DNA of 64,000 nucleotides, from NCBI RefSeq assembly GCF_007197555.1, contig NZ_CP041614.1, forward strand, positions 922,001 to 986,000, in the 5' to 3' direction. The DNA is from Shewanella psychropiezotolerans. Lineage in GTDB: Bacteria; Pseudomonadota; Gammaproteobacteria; Enterobacterales; Shewanellaceae. Shown in pieces: positions 24,443 through 32,434 of the stretch. The position numbers were made by a program, and so were the translations under genes. Under the pieces are notes generated by a model, which saw only the letters and a program-made list of their open reading frames with translations, made no database searches and had not been told where the DNA came from. How positions within the stretch are numbered: the first letter of the stretch is position 1; each line of letters opens with the position of its first letter.

Positions 24443-25723
24443 ATGACAAACAGTAGCTTACAAGAACGAAAGGTTAAGGTTATCGCCCGTGGTCAGGGTA
24501 ATGTCTATCCTGTGTATGTTGATAGAGCAAAAAATTCTGAGCTCTGGGATGTGGACGGTAATCGTTATATTGATTTCGGCATGGGTATCGCCGTGTGTAA
24601 TACCGGTCATAGTCATCCCAAGATTGTCGCTGCGGTCAAGGACCAGCTGGATAAGTTTAGTCATACCTGCGTGATGATCAACCCCTATGAATCTGCGGTG
24701 GAGTTGGCGGAGAAGCTGACCCAGATTGCACCTGGACCAAGCGAGAAGAAGGCTATTTTTGTCACAACTGGCGCAGAAGCGGTAGAGAATTGCGTCAAGA
24801 TAGCCAGGGCGCATACTGGCCGCCGCGGTGTTATTGCCTTCAATGGTGGCTTTCATGGTCGTACAAATTTGACCATGGCGCTGACGGGGAAAATTAGCCC
24901 TTATAAACATCTTTTCGGACCGTTTCCCGGTGATATTTTTCATGCACCATTTCCGATGGCATTTCATGATGTAGCGATAAAAGATTCACTAAAGGCGATT
25001 GAAAATCTGTTCAAGGTGGATATCGCCCCAAGCGATGTGGCGGCGATAATCGTCGAGCCAGTTCAGGGCGAAGGTGGCTTCTATGCCGCACCAGCCGAGT
25101 TTCTGCAGGCATTGCGTGCCTTGTGCGATCAACATGGGATCGTCTTGATCGCCGATGAGATCCAGACGGGTTTTGGCCGCACCGGCAAGATGTTCAGTTT
25201 CGAGCATGCCGATGTCGAGCCTGACTTGATCACTATGGCTAAGGGGATTGCCGGCGGTTTTCCAATCGCCGCGGTTGTGGGTAAGAGTGAGATAATGGAT
25301 GCGCCCCTGCCTGGTGGCCTTGGCGGTACCTATGGTGGATCTCCTGTTGGCTGTGTTGCTGCACTTGCGGTGCTTGAGGTGATCGAAGAGGAAAACCTGA
25401 TTCATCGTGCAGATCAAATAGGTCAAATTTTCAATGAGCAGCTGACTGCTTTGCAAGCCAGCTATCCAAACTTGATCGGTGAAGTGCGAAATCAAGGTGC
25501 CATGATCGCCATCGAGCTGGTTATAGACGGTGATAGCGAGCAGGCTAATACCGCCTTGACCCAAGCGATCATAGGTAAGGCGGCCGAGCATGGCCTCATT
25601 CTGCTTGCCTGTGGCTTCTACGGTAATGTTATTCGTTTCTTGCCAGCCTTGACCATATCTGATGAATTAATCTACGAAGGTTTAGAAAAGTTTAATCAGC
25701 TATTTAGTGCTCTTGCTCGCTAA
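24443..25723 (+). CDS. gabT: 4-aminobutyrate aminotransferase
   Basis: A 426-residue class III PLP aminotransferase, the same length as E. coli GabT. It transfers the amino group of GABA to 2-oxoglutarate, giving the succinic semialdehyde used by GabD. The PLP lysine is Lys267 in MAKGIAGGFPIAA. Other marks are VTTGAEAVENCVKIAR (phosphate-binding turn) and LIADEIQTGFGRTG (Asp contacting the pyridine ring). 5-Aminovalerate is a possible second substrate. It follows gabD after a 140-bp gap holding a folded repeat. Confidence 0.93.
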   Translation: MTNSSLQERKVKVIARGQGNVYPVYVDRAKNSELWDVDGNRYIDFGMGIAVCNTGHSHPKIVAAVKDQLDKFSHTCVMINPYESAVELAEKLTQIAPGPSEKKAIFVTTGAEAVENCVKIARAHTGRRGVIAFNGGFHGRTNLTMALTGKISPYKHLFGPFPGDIFHAPFPMAFHDVAIKDSLKAIENLFKVDIAPSDVAAIIVEPVQGEGGFYAAPAEFLQALRALCDQHGIVLIADEIQTGFGRTGKMFSFEHADVEPDLITMAKGIAGGFPIAAVVGKSEIMDAPLPGGLGGTYGGSPVGCVAALAVLEVIEEENLIHRADQIGQIFNEQLTALQASYPNLIGEVRNQGAMIAIELVIDGDSEQANTALTQAIIGKAAEHGLILLACGFYGNVIRFLPALTISDELIYEGLEKFNQLFSALAR

Positions 25724-25745
25724 ACTGACATCACTTTGAAAATAT

Positions 25746-25772
25746 AGTGAGCCGAATCACGTTTGGCTCACT
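25746..25772 (+). terminator. Hairpin after gabT
   Basis: AGTGAGCC and GGCTCACT form a perfect 8-bp stem about 25 bp after the gabT stop. There is no T-run, so termination is uncertain. Confidence 0.4.
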
Positions 25773-25983
25773 AAGCTCCACTAACTCTAGTTTCAGCCGC
25801 TGTCACCTGATTCGAATCAGCTCTCATTACATCTCCCCCCTTCCTGGATTTTCTTATCGATTAATAATAGGCATTAGCATCCTGCGCTCGCTCACTTATT
25901 TTCTGATGTTGGTATTAGTATTAGTTGGCTTATTTTTTGCTGAAGCAAGTATCGAGTAGAGGTTATTAACAAGGAGATATTGA

Positions 25984-26529
25984 GTGGGTGAAGCTTGTGG
26001 TGTTAGTCAAACTATTGAAATTATAGATATGACTCAAGGTGTGAGTGATAGCGTCATTCAAAGTCAGCTAGTTCTTTTGCTCTGTGACTGTGTCGATAGT
26101 GGTGCATCGGTGGGCTTTATTGGTCCATTTTCTCAACGAGAGTCACAAGAATACTGGTATGGAGTGCAAGCAGATATCACTAAGGGCACCCGCTATCTAC
26201 TGGTAGCGAACTTGAGTGGAAAGCTGGTGGGCACGGTACAAGTTTCAGTTTGCAATAAGGCGAACGGCTTGCATAGGGCAGAAATAGAAAAGCTGATGGT
26301 GCACACTTTAGCAAGGGGGCAAGGAGTGGCAAAACGCTTGATGCAGGAGGCTGAGGTGTTAGCTAGTACGCTTTGCCGGAGCTTGTTGGTACTCGATACC
26401 AAGAAGGGGGATATCGCAGAAAGCATGTACTCTAAGCTTGGATATGTGAAAGTGGGTGAAATTCCAGGTTTCGCGCTGAGTTCAACGGGCGGACTAGATA
26501 CCACAGTACTCTTCTATAAAGAATTATAA
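25984..26529 (+). CDS. GNAT family N-acetyltransferase
   Basis: A 181-residue single-domain acetyltransferase. The acetyl-CoA binding motif A is visible as AEIEKLMVHTLARGQGVAKRLM (R/Q-x-x-G-x-A pattern), followed by SMYSKLGYVKVGEIPGFA (motif B). The substrate cannot be predicted. The start is GTG with AAGGAG upstream. The next gene is another GNAT protein 39 bp downstream, so they are probably co-transcribed. Confidence 0.85.
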   Translation: MGEACGVSQTIEIIDMTQGVSDSVIQSQLVLLLCDCVDSGASVGFIGPFSQRESQEYWYGVQADITKGTRYLLVANLSGKLVGTVQVSVCNKANGLHRAEIEKLMVHTLARGQGVAKRLMQEAEVLASTLCRSLLVLDTKKGDIAESMYSKLGYVKVGEIPGFALSSTGGLDTTVLFYKEL

Positions 26530-26568
26530 AGCTGTGTTTAATTAAGGTCAGAAGGAAGAACATAGATA

Positions 26569-27066
26569 ATGGTCCAGATTAGAGAATTTGTTGAAAGCGA
26601 TTTTGAGCAAGTGCAGAGTATTTATCTTCAAGGGATCAAAACTGGTAACGCGACGTTTGAGAAAAAAGTTAAAAGCTGGCCGGAGTGGGATGAGGCTATG
26701 CTGAAGGAGTGTCGGTTAGTTGCAGAGCGAAATGGCAACTTGGTAGGATGGGCGGCCTTGTCTAGTGTCTCAAACCGTGCGGTATATGCTGGTGTCGCTG
26801 AGGTGAGTATCTACATCAGTAGTTCGGCTAAGAGGATGGGAGTGGGAACTAGTCTGCTACTTGAGTTGATTGATCAATCTGAAGTCGCAGGACTTTGGTC
26901 GCTTCAGGCTGGGATATTTCCTGAAAATGAAGCGAGTCTGCATATTCATAAGAAGTGTGGCTTTAGCGTTTTAGGCACCAGAGATAGGTTAGGCAAGATG
27001 AACGGCATTTGGAGAAATGTGACATTATTGGAGCGCAGAAGCCAAGTAGAAGGTATCGAAGTTTAG
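26569..27066 (+). CDS. GNAT acetyltransferase, phosphinothricin/MnaT-like
   Basis: A 165-residue acetyltransferase of the PAT/YncA (MnaT) subgroup. It opens with IREFVESDFEQVQSIYLQGI and has GNATFEKKV, then VAEVSIYISSSAKRMGVGTSLL as motif A, and the ending FPENEASLHIHKKCGFSVLG. Known members acetylate methionine sulfone or sulfoximine, or phosphinothricin-like amino acids. This suggests detoxification of an amino-acid analogue but does not prove it. It follows the first GNAT gene closely. Confidence 0.85.
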   Translation: MVQIREFVESDFEQVQSIYLQGIKTGNATFEKKVKSWPEWDEAMLKECRLVAERNGNLVGWAALSSVSNRAVYAGVAEVSIYISSSAKRMGVGTSLLLELIDQSEVAGLWSLQAGIFPENEASLHIHKKCGFSVLGTRDRLGKMNGIWRNVTLLERRSQVEGIEV

Positions 27067-27199
27067 TCATAATCTCCCATCTGGCTCAAATAGCCATGGA
27101 GATATTTTAAGAAAACTTGCCAAGTCACTAAGTTCAGCGTAAAACTGCCCAAACAACCTAAATCTCTCTACTTTTAAAAAGAAACTGGAAGGCTGAATT

Positions 27200-27988
27200 T
27201 TGGACCATTTTGTTTGGAACGTCGACCCCGTATTGATCTCCTTCATGGGGCTTAAAGTGCATTGGTATGGTGCCCTATTCGCTACGGCTATCGCCTGTGG
27301 TTTTCAGGTGATGAAGCGCATCTATATCAAGGAGAAGCTGCCCGTCGAGTCGTTAGATAATTTGCTGATGTATTGTGTAATAGGCATTATCGTCGGCGCT
27401 CGTCTGGCTCACGTTATCTTCTATGACCCGTCCTATTATTTCAGTAATCCACTGAAGATTTTTGCCATCTGGGAAGGAGGACTCGCCAGCCACGGTGGTG
27501 GTTTAGGCGCAATTCTGGCGCTTTACTATTACCGCCGTAAGGTGGATATGCCCTTCCTATTCCTGTTGGATAGATTGGCCATAGCCACTGCAATCTTTGG
27601 TTTCTTCGTGCGCATGGCTAATTTCATGAACTCTGAGATATTAGGCCTGCCGACCAATGTACCTTGGGCAATTATCTTCGAGCGCGTCGATATGTTACCT
27701 CGTCATCCGGCCCAGCTATACGAAGCCTTCGCTTATCTGGCTATCTTTATCGGCCTTTGGGCAATTTACAAATTCACCGAGATGAAGCAGAAAGAAGGCG
27801 CTATCTTCGGCCTGTTCCTGGTACTTGTTTTCAGTGCTCGTTTTGCCATAGAGTTCGTCAAGGTTAAGCAGGCGGCTTACGCCGACGAGATGACCTTGAG
27901 TGCGGGTCAATGGCTGAGTGTGCCATTCCTCATCGTTGGAGTGGTGCTCTTGGTCATGCCTTACCTGAATAAGAAGGTTAAGGCTTAA
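27200..27988 (+). CDS. lgt: Prolipoprotein diacylglyceryl transferase, Bacteroidota-like
   Basis: A 262-residue, seven-helix inner-membrane enzyme that moves diacylglycerol from phosphatidylglycerol to the lipobox cysteine. Motifs present are VHWYGALFA, IVGARLAHVIFYDP, WEGGLASHGGGLGA, the essential-Arg region RMANFMNSEILGLP, and RHPAQLYEA. The reading NSEI/LG and IFERVDMLPRHPAQLYE resembles Bacteroidota Lgt more than the gammaproteobacterial form (NGELWG), and thyA, its usual proteobacterial neighbour, is absent. The start is TTG with GGAAGG upstream. It may be a second, horizontally acquired copy. Confidence 0.9.
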   Translation: MDHFVWNVDPVLISFMGLKVHWYGALFATAIACGFQVMKRIYIKEKLPVESLDNLLMYCVIGIIVGARLAHVIFYDPSYYFSNPLKIFAIWEGGLASHGGGLGAILALYYYRRKVDMPFLFLLDRLAIATAIFGFFVRMANFMNSEILGLPTNVPWAIIFERVDMLPRHPAQLYEAFAYLAIFIGLWAIYKFTEMKQKEGAIFGLFLVLVFSARFAIEFVKVKQAAYADEMTLSAGQWLSVPFLIVGVVLLVMPYLNKKVKA

Positions 27989-28030
27989 CCGAGTTATTGG
28001 AACTTATATCTATTGGTTTTAGAATCATCA

Positions 28031-28066
28031 GGCGTCAGAGACATGAGTTTCTGGCGCCTTTTTTAG
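28031..28066 (+). terminator. Rho-independent terminator after lgt
   Basis: AGGCGTCAGA and TCTGGCGCCT pair with one mismatch, followed by TTTTTT. Confidence 0.85.
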
Positions 28067-28372
28067 CTTATACCTGTTTACCGTGTGGTTATAATCGCCA
28101 AAAACGATACATTATAGATCGTTAATTTACTGGTTAACATCTTAAAAAATGGCGATAAATAGTGTAGAATAACCGTCTCAAAGTCACTGACTGGTGACAG
28201 GTCTTCATCATTTTTTTATCACTGTTTTGTTCGTATTATTAATAAAAAGTTAACCTATACTCAGGTTTTCACTCTTAACCTATTACCCCATAAACGTAAA
28301 ATAGAATTAGACTGGTATTACCGTCGTCTGAATTCTCACTCTTATTTTTTTACTTAGAGGACTCGGATAGAT
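28067..28372. promoter_or_regulatory. Upstream region of the CPA1 antiporter
   Basis: About 300 AT-rich bp with no gene. A short inverted repeat GTCAC-TGACTG-GTGAC lies near 28182-28197. It ends in AGAGGACT before the ATG at 28373. No operator was recognised. Confidence 0.35.
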
Positions 28373-29593
28373 ATGTCATACGAAATACTCCTGCTGGGAA
28401 TCGCCCTGTTGATCGCAATAGGCATTCTATTGCATCACCCCTCGAAAACCTTAGGGATCCCCTCTCTATTGATTTTCATGGGTGTGGGTTTAGCACTTGG
28501 CAATGGTGAGTTTGATTTCGTTTACGATAACCTGGCAGTCACTTCTATGGTTGGCGCAGTTGCGCTGAATATTATCGTGTTTGTAGGTGGCATTAACACT
28601 TCAAATGAGAGCATCAAGTTAGCCTATAAAGAGGGTGGGGTGCTTTCGACGTTCGGGGTATTGTTCACCACATTGATCCTAGCGGCCCTGTTATATCCGC
28701 TGACCGAGTGGAGCCTGGTTATCTGCTTGTTATTTGCCGCTATAGTCTCATCTACCGATGCCGCCGCCGTGTTCTCAATCTTAGAATCTAAGAAGCTTAA
28801 GCTAAAAGAGAAGACTGATACTGTGCTCGAATTTGAGTCGGCGACTAATGATCCGGTAGCTCTAGTCATGGTGGTCATTCTCACTGGCATCGCTTTAGCA
28901 CCAGAGAAGGCGATATCGGGTTGGGAAATAGCTCAGACTCTGCTGATCCAGTTAGGCGCAGGAGTCGTCATTGCTTATTTGGTGGGCAGGCTCGCGGTCT
29001 ATCTGCTCAACACCATACACTTAGAGGAGTATGGCCTGATCCCTGTATTCGTGCTGGCGAGTTTTATCATCGCGGCCTATGGCAGCGATTTGGCCGGTGG
29101 CAACATCTTAATCGCCTCCTATGTGGTGGGCGTGGTGATAGGTAACGGCATTAAACGAGGAAGGGAGGTCAATAAGCACTTCTTCAATAGCCTCTCTTGG
29201 CTGGCTCAGTCGTTGATGTTTATCATATTGGGATTACAGATTTTTCCTCAGACTCTGTTCTCTGTGTTCTTCCTGTCGCTTATTCCTGCTGCTTTACTCA
29301 TGTTAGTGGCTCGTCCCTTGGCGGTGCAACTCTGCTATCTGCCCTTTAGGGGAGCGAGCTGGCGCAAGCGTTTGTTTATTTCATCTATTGGTCTCAAAGG
29401 GGCTACACCCATAGTGTTTTCCTTAATTCCAGCCGCCGCTGGCGTCGAAGGGGCGATAGACCTGGTGCATATGGTGTTCTTTATCGTGCTGTTTTCGATA
29501 GTACTCCAAGGCGGCGCCATAGAGCCCTTAGCCAATAAGTTAAAACTGAATAAAAAAGTTAATTCTGCAAAGGAACAGATTAAAGAGAAGTAA
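28373..29593 (+). CDS. CPA1 family cation:proton antiporter (NhaP2/CvrA-like core)
   Basis: A 406-residue, about twelve-helix antiporter exchanging K+ or Na+ for H+ across the inner membrane. The CPA1 signature SSTDAAAVFSIL is followed by FESATNDPVALVMVVILTG, the ND motif of the ion site. It resembles the NhaP2/CvrA membrane domain but ends right after the last helix. The C-terminal TrkA-C and regulatory domains of the E. coli protein (about 170 residues) are absent, so regulation must differ. It has its own long upstream region and is probably monocistronic. Confidence 0.88.
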   Translation: MSYEILLLGIALLIAIGILLHHPSKTLGIPSLLIFMGVGLALGNGEFDFVYDNLAVTSMVGAVALNIIVFVGGINTSNESIKLAYKEGGVLSTFGVLFTTLILAALLYPLTEWSLVICLLFAAIVSSTDAAAVFSILESKKLKLKEKTDTVLEFESATNDPVALVMVVILTGIALAPEKAISGWEIAQTLLIQLGAGVVIAYLVGRLAVYLLNTIHLEEYGLIPVFVLASFIIAAYGSDLAGGNILIASYVVGVVIGNGIKRGREVNKHFFNSLSWLAQSLMFIILGLQIFPQTLFSVFFLSLIPAALLMLVARPLAVQLCYLPFRGASWRKRLFISSIGLKGATPIVFSLIPAAAGVEGAIDLVHMVFFIVLFSIVLQGGAIEPLANKLKLNKKVNSAKEQIKEK

Positions 29594-29651
29594 ATGATCT
29601 TTAATCTCTGTTTAGCTTGTTCACGTTGAATGAGCTTGGTAACCTGCGGTA

Positions 29652-29711
29652 ATGAAAACCATATCTCTTAGTTACAATCCTCAGTTATCTTGGTGGCGCT
29701 CTCTTCTTTAG
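29652..29711 (+). CDS. Trp-rich leader peptide upstream of TrpRS
   Basis: A 19-codon open frame, MKTISLSYNPQLSWWRSLL, has tandem Trp codons at 29691-29696 and a stop at 29709-29711. The WWR arrangement recalls E. coli TrpL (WWRTS). It lies about 90 bp before the TrpRS start and is followed by mutually exclusive stems, so ribosome stalling at the two Trp codons is expected to control the gene. The ribosome binding site is weak. Confidence 0.75.
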   Translation: MKTISLSYNPQLSWWRSLL

Positions 29712-29797
29712 AGCGGCACATCTCATCATGTTCATTAGCCGCCGGATGGTAGCTAATTGATCTCAGTCATAGTGTCTCCGGTGGTGTTAATCAGGAG
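29697..29797 (+). promoter_or_regulatory. Attenuator-like competing stems before TrpRS
   Basis: Three alternatives can be drawn. 1:2 is CGCTCT (29697-29702) with AGAGCG (29710-29715). 2:3 is GCGGC (29713-29717) with GCCGC (29738-29742). 3:4 is GCCGCCGGA (29738-29746) with TCCGGTGGT (29777-29785), including two G-U pairs. Stalling at the Trp codons would block 1:2 and favour 2:3 over 3:4. No T-run follows 3:4; the AGGAG site is at 29793-29797, so control may be translational. Confidence 0.65.
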
Positions 29798-29803
29798 TCA
29801 ATT

Positions 29804-30910
29804 ATGCAAGTAAAATCAAATGTTAATCCCAAGGTTAAACGAGTCGATTCGGTCGAACCAAGCTGTTTGGATAAACATGAATCGGTTCAGGTCGAAGCCG
29901 ATTTAAGCACGGAAAAAGAGAAAGTCCTTACGGGAGATCGTGCCACGGGTCAGTTACACTTAGGCCACTATGTTGGCTCCTTGCAGCAGAGAGTCAAACT
30001 GCAAGATATGTATCATCAGACGATCTTAGTGGCAGATATGCAGGGCTTGACCGATAACGGTCATCAACCGCAGAAGGTCGCATCAAATATTCTTAATGTG
30101 GTGGCTGATTACCTCGCGGTTGGTATCGATCCACTAAAGACCAGGATCTGTCTGCAGTCCGCCATCCCGGCTCTGGCTGAACTTACTATGTATTATTCTA
30201 ATCTGGTGTCTATCTCCAGGTTAGAGCGCAATCCCACGGTGAAAAATGAGATCCAATCTAAGTCATTCGGTCGCAGTATTCCGGCGGGCTTCTTAACCTA
30301 TCCTATCAGTCAGGCGGCCGATATCACGGCATTTAATGCCACTCTGGTTCCCGTTGGGGAAGATCAATTACCTATGTTGGAACAAACCAATGAGATAGTC
30401 AGAAGGCTGAATCATATAGCTGGCGGCGCCATCTTGACCGAGTGTAAGCCCCTGCTGAGTAAGGTATCACGTTTGCCCAGTACCGATGGTCGCAGCAAGA
30501 TGTCTAAATCTATGGGCAACACCATAATGCTTAGTGCCAGTGAGCGGGAAATAACTAAGGCGGTTAAGTCCATGTATACCGATCCAGGCCATCTGCGAGT
30601 GGAAGACCCCGGTAAGGTGGAAGGCAACGTGGTGTTTACTTATTTAGATGCGTTTCATTCTGATATCGATTATATCCTTAGGCTTAAAGAGCAATATCGC
30701 TGTGGTGGGCTAGGGGATGGCACCACCAAGAAAATTTTGGAGGAGTGTCTGCAGGAAACCTTGAAACCTATTCGTGAACGCAGAGCTATGTTTATCGATG
30801 ATAAGGCGCAGCTGATTGACATATTAAAGCGAGGAACCGAGCAGGCTCAGGAAGAGTCACATCGAGTGTTAACTTCCGTGAAGCAAGCGTTCGGTTTAAA
30901 TCTGTTTTAA
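29804..30910 (+). CDS. trpS: Tryptophan-tRNA ligase, second type with N-terminal extension
   Basis: A class I aminoacyl-tRNA synthetase of 368 residues that charges tRNA-Trp. The HIGH-like motif is HLGH at 52-55 in TGDRATGQLHLGHYVGS, and KMSKS is at 232-236. The TGDRATGQLHLGHYVGSLQ form differs from the E. coli TrpS type (which has GLQPSGxLHLGNY), so this is likely an auxiliary enzyme. About 40 hydrophilic residues precede the catalytic domain. A Trp-Trp leader peptide and competing RNA stems lie upstream. Auxiliary TrpRSs in some bacteria give resistance to indolmycin or related inhibitors; that role here is inference. Confidence 0.9.
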   Translation: MQVKSNVNPKVKRVDSVEPSCLDKHESVQVEADLSTEKEKVLTGDRATGQLHLGHYVGSLQQRVKLQDMYHQTILVADMQGLTDNGHQPQKVASNILNVVADYLAVGIDPLKTRICLQSAIPALAELTMYYSNLVSISRLERNPTVKNEIQSKSFGRSIPAGFLTYPISQAADITAFNATLVPVGEDQLPMLEQTNEIVRRLNHIAGGAILTECKPLLSKVSRLPSTDGRSKMSKSMGNTIMLSASEREITKAVKSMYTDPGHLRVEDPGKVEGNVVFTYLDAFHSDIDYILRLKEQYRCGGLGDGTTKKILEECLQETLKPIRERRAMFIDDKAQLIDILKRGTEQAQEESHRVLTSVKQAFGLNLF

Positions 30911-30953
30911 TTCACTTAAATTCAATTAGATTGCTATTTTTATGAGAATGGGA

Positions 30954-31928
30954 TTAATAGTCCCATATTTCCAGTGCCCCATCCGAGCTTAGGGTCATTA
31001 GCTGGCCGCTGGAGTTGATGGTCATATCGAGCACTGTGGTTCCGGCGGTAAAAACTGTGATGTTCCAGTGCTTCTTTTCCTTGCCTGTGTTTAGATCCCA
31101 GCTCATTATCTTCTGTTTTGAGCTAGCTGTGATGAGCGTCTTGCCCCGGTCGGCAAATAACGCTTGTCTAAAATAGCGATAGCGTCCCAGGAAACTTAAT
31201 TGACTGATACTTTCACCAGAATGTGAGTCGGCTATGATGTGCTTATCTAAGACATCGGCGATAAATATCCTACGTTCGGCCTCATCGAAGCTAATACTGG
31301 TGATACGCTGGGCCAAGCTAAAGTCCTTAATAACCTGTCCATTGCTACTGGCCCAAATGAGTGCATGTCCATCGTAGGCTGACGACAATATTCGCTCGCC
31401 ATAAGAGAGAAATTCAACATGACTGACAGGCCCGTCATGGAGCTGAAACATAGATAATTGGTTGCTTTCGAGATCGACTGTGATCACCGAACCTTCATTC
31501 ATACCGAGTAAAATTCGCCTTCCGCTTTGACTCAAATACAGGCTGGAGATACTGGCACTACTATCAAAGCCCTGTGCAAGCCAGGAGACCTCGAGTCGGC
31601 CGCTTTTGAGATCAAATATCGATACTTGATGCTTTCCCGTTACCGCCAGATACTTATTATTTCCGGAGAGTGACACTAGGTAAGTGGGCTCATCGAAGTC
31701 TTCTACCTGCCATTGATGCAACAGAGATTTTGAGGCGTTATTCCACACCGATAACTCACGGGTGCGGCTCAAGGTGACTGCAAGCTTGGCATCCTTTGAC
31801 AGTTCGGCATCGATGAGATTGTCTGCGACATATCGATGAATCGAGTCTGACTCTTGTTTGGTTATGGGTTTATTGCAGCCCACGCTAGTCAGACAGAGGC
31901 TAAGTAATATTACCGATAGAAGTTTCAC
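30954..31928 (-). CDS. WD40-repeat lipoprotein
   Basis: A 324-residue exported protein with a lipoprotein signal peptide and lipobox TSVGC. The mature part is a beta-propeller of about seven WD40-like blades, recognisable as repeated ISSL...GRRILLGM...G.VITVDL or AHVEFL...ILSSAYDGHALIWASS units, ending EIWDY. Such propellers are binding scaffolds; the partner is unknown. The hairpin ATGGGA...TCCCAT overlaps its stop codon. It is monocistronic, convergent to TrpRS. Confidence 0.8.
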   Translation of the reverse strand: MKLLSVILLSLCLTSVGCNKPITKQESDSIHRYVADNLIDAELSKDAKLAVTLSRTRELSVWNNASKSLLHQWQVEDFDEPTYLVSLSGNNKYLAVTGKHQVSIFDLKSGRLEVSWLAQGFDSSASISSLYLSQSGRRILLGMNEGSVITVDLESNQLSMFQLHDGPVSHVEFLSYGERILSSAYDGHALIWASSNGQVIKDFSLAQRITSISFDEAERRIFIADVLDKHIIADSHSGESISQLSFLGRYRYFRQALFADRGKTLITASSKQKIMSWDLNTGKEKKHWNITVFTAGTTVLDMTINSSGQLMTLSSDGALEIWDY

Positions 31929-32265
31929 ATAGACCCCCTTATTAATGGTTATTTCTCGTTTTTATTCGCCTCTTTAGTTTGTCACATATGTATGGCCATT
32001 GTTAGTTGAGATTTTATTGAGTAAACACCTGATAGCATTAAAATTTATATCACACTTACTTATGTTGTTATTGATGGCCTGATCACGAAATCTGGTCAAA
32101 TCTAATATTCCTCTCAAGTTTTAAAAGTGCATTGATTTTACAGGATATTTATTTGCTCAGCGTCTCATTTATGTCTTGGATGAATTGTTATCTTAGTTTG
32201 GAAACATAGTGTCGACAGCTTAGCCTGCGCGGCTCATTAATCTTGAAACCAAAGTGGATACATTT
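31929..32265. other. Divergent intergenic region
   Basis: About 340 AT-rich bp between the WD40 lipoprotein (-) and the small membrane protein (+). Presumably it holds both promoters. No confident operator was seen. Confidence 0.4.
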
Positions 32266-32433
32266 ATGGAATTTCTGCTCTTCTGTCTCATTTTTTTTAC
32301 CGCCTTTCTGGTGGCTTTCAAACCCCATAAACAGGGCATGGCTAATATCTGCTTGTTTGCGAGTATTGCGATGAGTGTATTGATCTGGTTACTCGGTACC
32401 TGGGATATGTTAGTACCGGCTGGGAACTTATAA
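32266..32433 (+). CDS. Small membrane protein coupled to the DsbB-like gene (DUF5993-like)
   Basis: A 55-residue open frame with ATG at 32266. It encodes two hydrophobic helices (MEFLLFCLIFFTAFLVAF, and a second around CLFASIAMSVLIWLLG) joined by a basic loop FKPHKQG. Its TAA at 32431-32433 is one base before the ATG of the DsbB-like gene, so the two are probably translationally coupled. The layout resembles DUF5993 proteins, which I recall next to DsbB-family genes. No function is known. Confidence 0.7.
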   Translation: MEFLLFCLIFFTAFLVAFKPHKQGMANICLFASIAMSVLIWLLGTWDMLVPAGNL

Positions 32434-32434
32434 G

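Noticed and set aside
25747..25959. 70-codon + strand frame after gabT
   Set aside because: Starts inside the gabT hairpin with GTG and no ribosome binding site; its hydrophobic end is likely chance.
31980..32110. CRP/FNR-like half sites upstream of the DsbB-like operon
   Set aside because: Only half-site similarity (TGATC and GGTCA elements with wrong spacing).
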